NCBI RefSeq assembly: GCF_040438925.1 | Contig: NZ_CP159258.1 | Coordinates: 5,975,001-6,039,000 of the forward strand | Source: Pseudomonas sp. MYb327 | GTDB lineage: Bacteria; Pseudomonadota; Gammaproteobacteria; Pseudomonadales; Pseudomonadaceae | DNA length: 64,000 bases | Direction: 5' to 3' | Shown: positions 63,324 to 64,000 of the stretch, piece after piece | Layout: every line of letters begins with the position of its first letter | Position numbering within the stretch: the stretch's first letter is position 1 | The notes under the pieces: model-generated | The model's input: only the letters and a program-made list of their open reading frames with translations | Database searches by the model: none | What the model was told of the DNA's origin: nothing | Program-made: the position numbers and the translations under genes

Positions 63324-63524
63324 TCAGTGACGCGGATCGAAATCGCCGCTGAACAATTCGTCCTCGGCATCCGGGGCCACCGGGATCTTGTGCTCTTCCG
63401 ACGCCCAGGCGCCGAGGTCGATCAGTTTGCAACGGTCGGAACAGAACGGCCGGAATTTGCTCTCGGGGCTCCATTCGACGGGGGCGCCGCAGGTCGGGCA
63501 TTCGACGGTTGGGATCTGGCTCAT
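63324..63524 (-). CDS. yacG: DNA gyrase inhibitor YacG
   Basis: 66 residues with a four-Cys zinc site (Cys9, Cys12, Cys28, Cys32) and the [20 protein letters not shown] signature. Binds GyrB and blocks DNA binding. Overlaps the coaE stop as ATGA, the usual coaE-yacG pair that in Pseudomonas follows pilD. Confidence 0.96.
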   Translation of the reverse strand: MSQIPTVECPTCGAPVEWSPESKFRPFCSDRCKLIDLGAWASEEHKIPVAPDAEDELFSGDFDPRH

Positions 63525-64000
63525 GACTGGCCTCCAGGCAAAGTTAGGTAATAGTGATGCAGGCGTTCAACCTCGCTGTGCAGCCAGGCGAGGTCGCGAT
63601 CGTTGATCACCACCTCGTCGGCATGGCTCACGCGATCCTGCCGGCTTGATTGAACCTTGAGGATCGCCTGGACCTGCTCTTCGCTGGTCTGGTCGCGCTG
63701 CAGAGTGCGTTCGATCTGTAGCTGTTCCGGGGCATCGATCACCAGCACCCGCTGGGTCATGGCGTACTGCCCGGACTCGATCAGCAGCGGCGAAACCAGA
63801 ATCGCGTAAGGTGATTTTGCCAGTGCCAGGTGATGAGCGATTTCCTCGGCGATCAGCGGATGCAGCAGGGCTTCGAGCCAGCGGCGTTCATCCGGCACTT
63901 CGAAGATCAGCTTGCGCAGTGCGGCGCGGTCCAGTTGCCCGTCGGCCTGCAACACACCAGGGCCGAAGTGCTCGGCGATTTTTGCCAGCGCCGGCCGGCC
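63521..64000 (-). CDS. coaE: Dephospho-CoA kinase, 5'-truncated by window edge
   Basis: C-terminal 159 residues or so of CoaE; the frame stays open to base 64000, so the P-loop start lies outside. Visible: [44 protein letters not shown] and the late [19 protein letters not shown]. It phosphorylates dephospho-CoA, the last step of CoA synthesis. Confidence 0.95.
   Translation of the reverse strand, partial: GRPALAKIAEHFGPGVLQADGQLDRAALRKLIFEVPDERRWLEALLHPLIAEEIAHHLALAKSPYAILVSPLLIESGQYAMTQRVLVIDAPEQLQIERTLQRDQTSEEQVQAILKVQSSRQDRVSHADEVVINDRDLAWLHSEVERLHHYYLTLPGGQS

Overview
The window is chromosomal DNA from a Pseudomonas, most likely the P. fluorescens group. The evidence is high GC in most of the window, many REP/REPIN palindromes of the GTGGGAGC.. 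and TGTAGGAGC.. types, and a gene order that, as I recall the P. aeruginosa PAO1 map, follows PA4602 down to PA4529: glyA, morA, ettA, gdhA, Lon-like protease, fklB, ispB, rplU-rpmA-obg-proB, rpsT, murJ-ribF-ileS-lspA-fkpB-ispH, type IV minor pilins, thiO, pilSR, bamD, rluD-pgeF-clpB, tRNAs, ndh, yacG-coaE. Nearly all of it is core genome. No rRNA, CRISPR array, prophage or intact insertion sequence is visible.

Layout. (1) 1-3.5 kb: the 3' part of a type II lanthipeptide synthetase (LanM), open at the left edge, faces an unrecognised cysteine-free 181-residue protein. (2) 3.7-11 kb: glyA, the large c-di-GMP protein morA, and ettA. (3) 11.1-14.8 kb: an AT-richer accessory block between ettA and gdhA, holding a TIM-barrel isomerase/epimerase-like enzyme, an AzlC/AzlD amino acid exporter pair and a PF12897-type aminotransferase. 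I read it as an uncharacterised amino acid (or analogue) synthesis and export cassette. (4) 15-28.7 kb: gdhA, a GreA/B-like factor, a DUF4105/Lnb-type envelope protein, the Lon-like protease, several conserved Pseudomonas proteins, an iron-controlled small gene with a Fur box, and ispB. (5) 28.9-41 kb: ribosomal protein, GTPase, proline, lipid II flippase, flavin, Ile-tRNA, lipoprotein-processing and isoprenoid genes.

(6) 40.9-51.5 kb: type IV pilus minor pilins and adhesin. fimU-pilV-pilW-pilX-pilY1 overlap head to tail and pilE follows; fimT lies divergently upstream. Beyond thiO come the pilS-pilR two-component genes. Compared with the PAO1 order I remember, the minor-pilin block is inverted and pilY2 is absent. 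(7) 51.6-57.2 kb: bamD, then divergent rluD-pgeF, then clpB behind a good sigma-32-type promoter. (8) 57.5-57.9 kb: tRNA-Asn, tRNA-Pro, tRNA-Lys, a terminator, then an exact second copy of tRNA-Pro. (9) 58-64 kb: a methyl-accepting chemotaxis protein, ndh, a 57-residue DUF3094 gene, a MOSC protein with DUF1780, an ECF-type membrane protein, yacG, and coaE running off the right edge.

The best candidates for undescribed biology are the LanM locus at the left edge and the isomerase/AzlCD/aminotransferase cassette. No lanthipeptide precursor is visible here; it would have to lie left of the window. All functional calls come from reading motifs and gene order; no database search was run.
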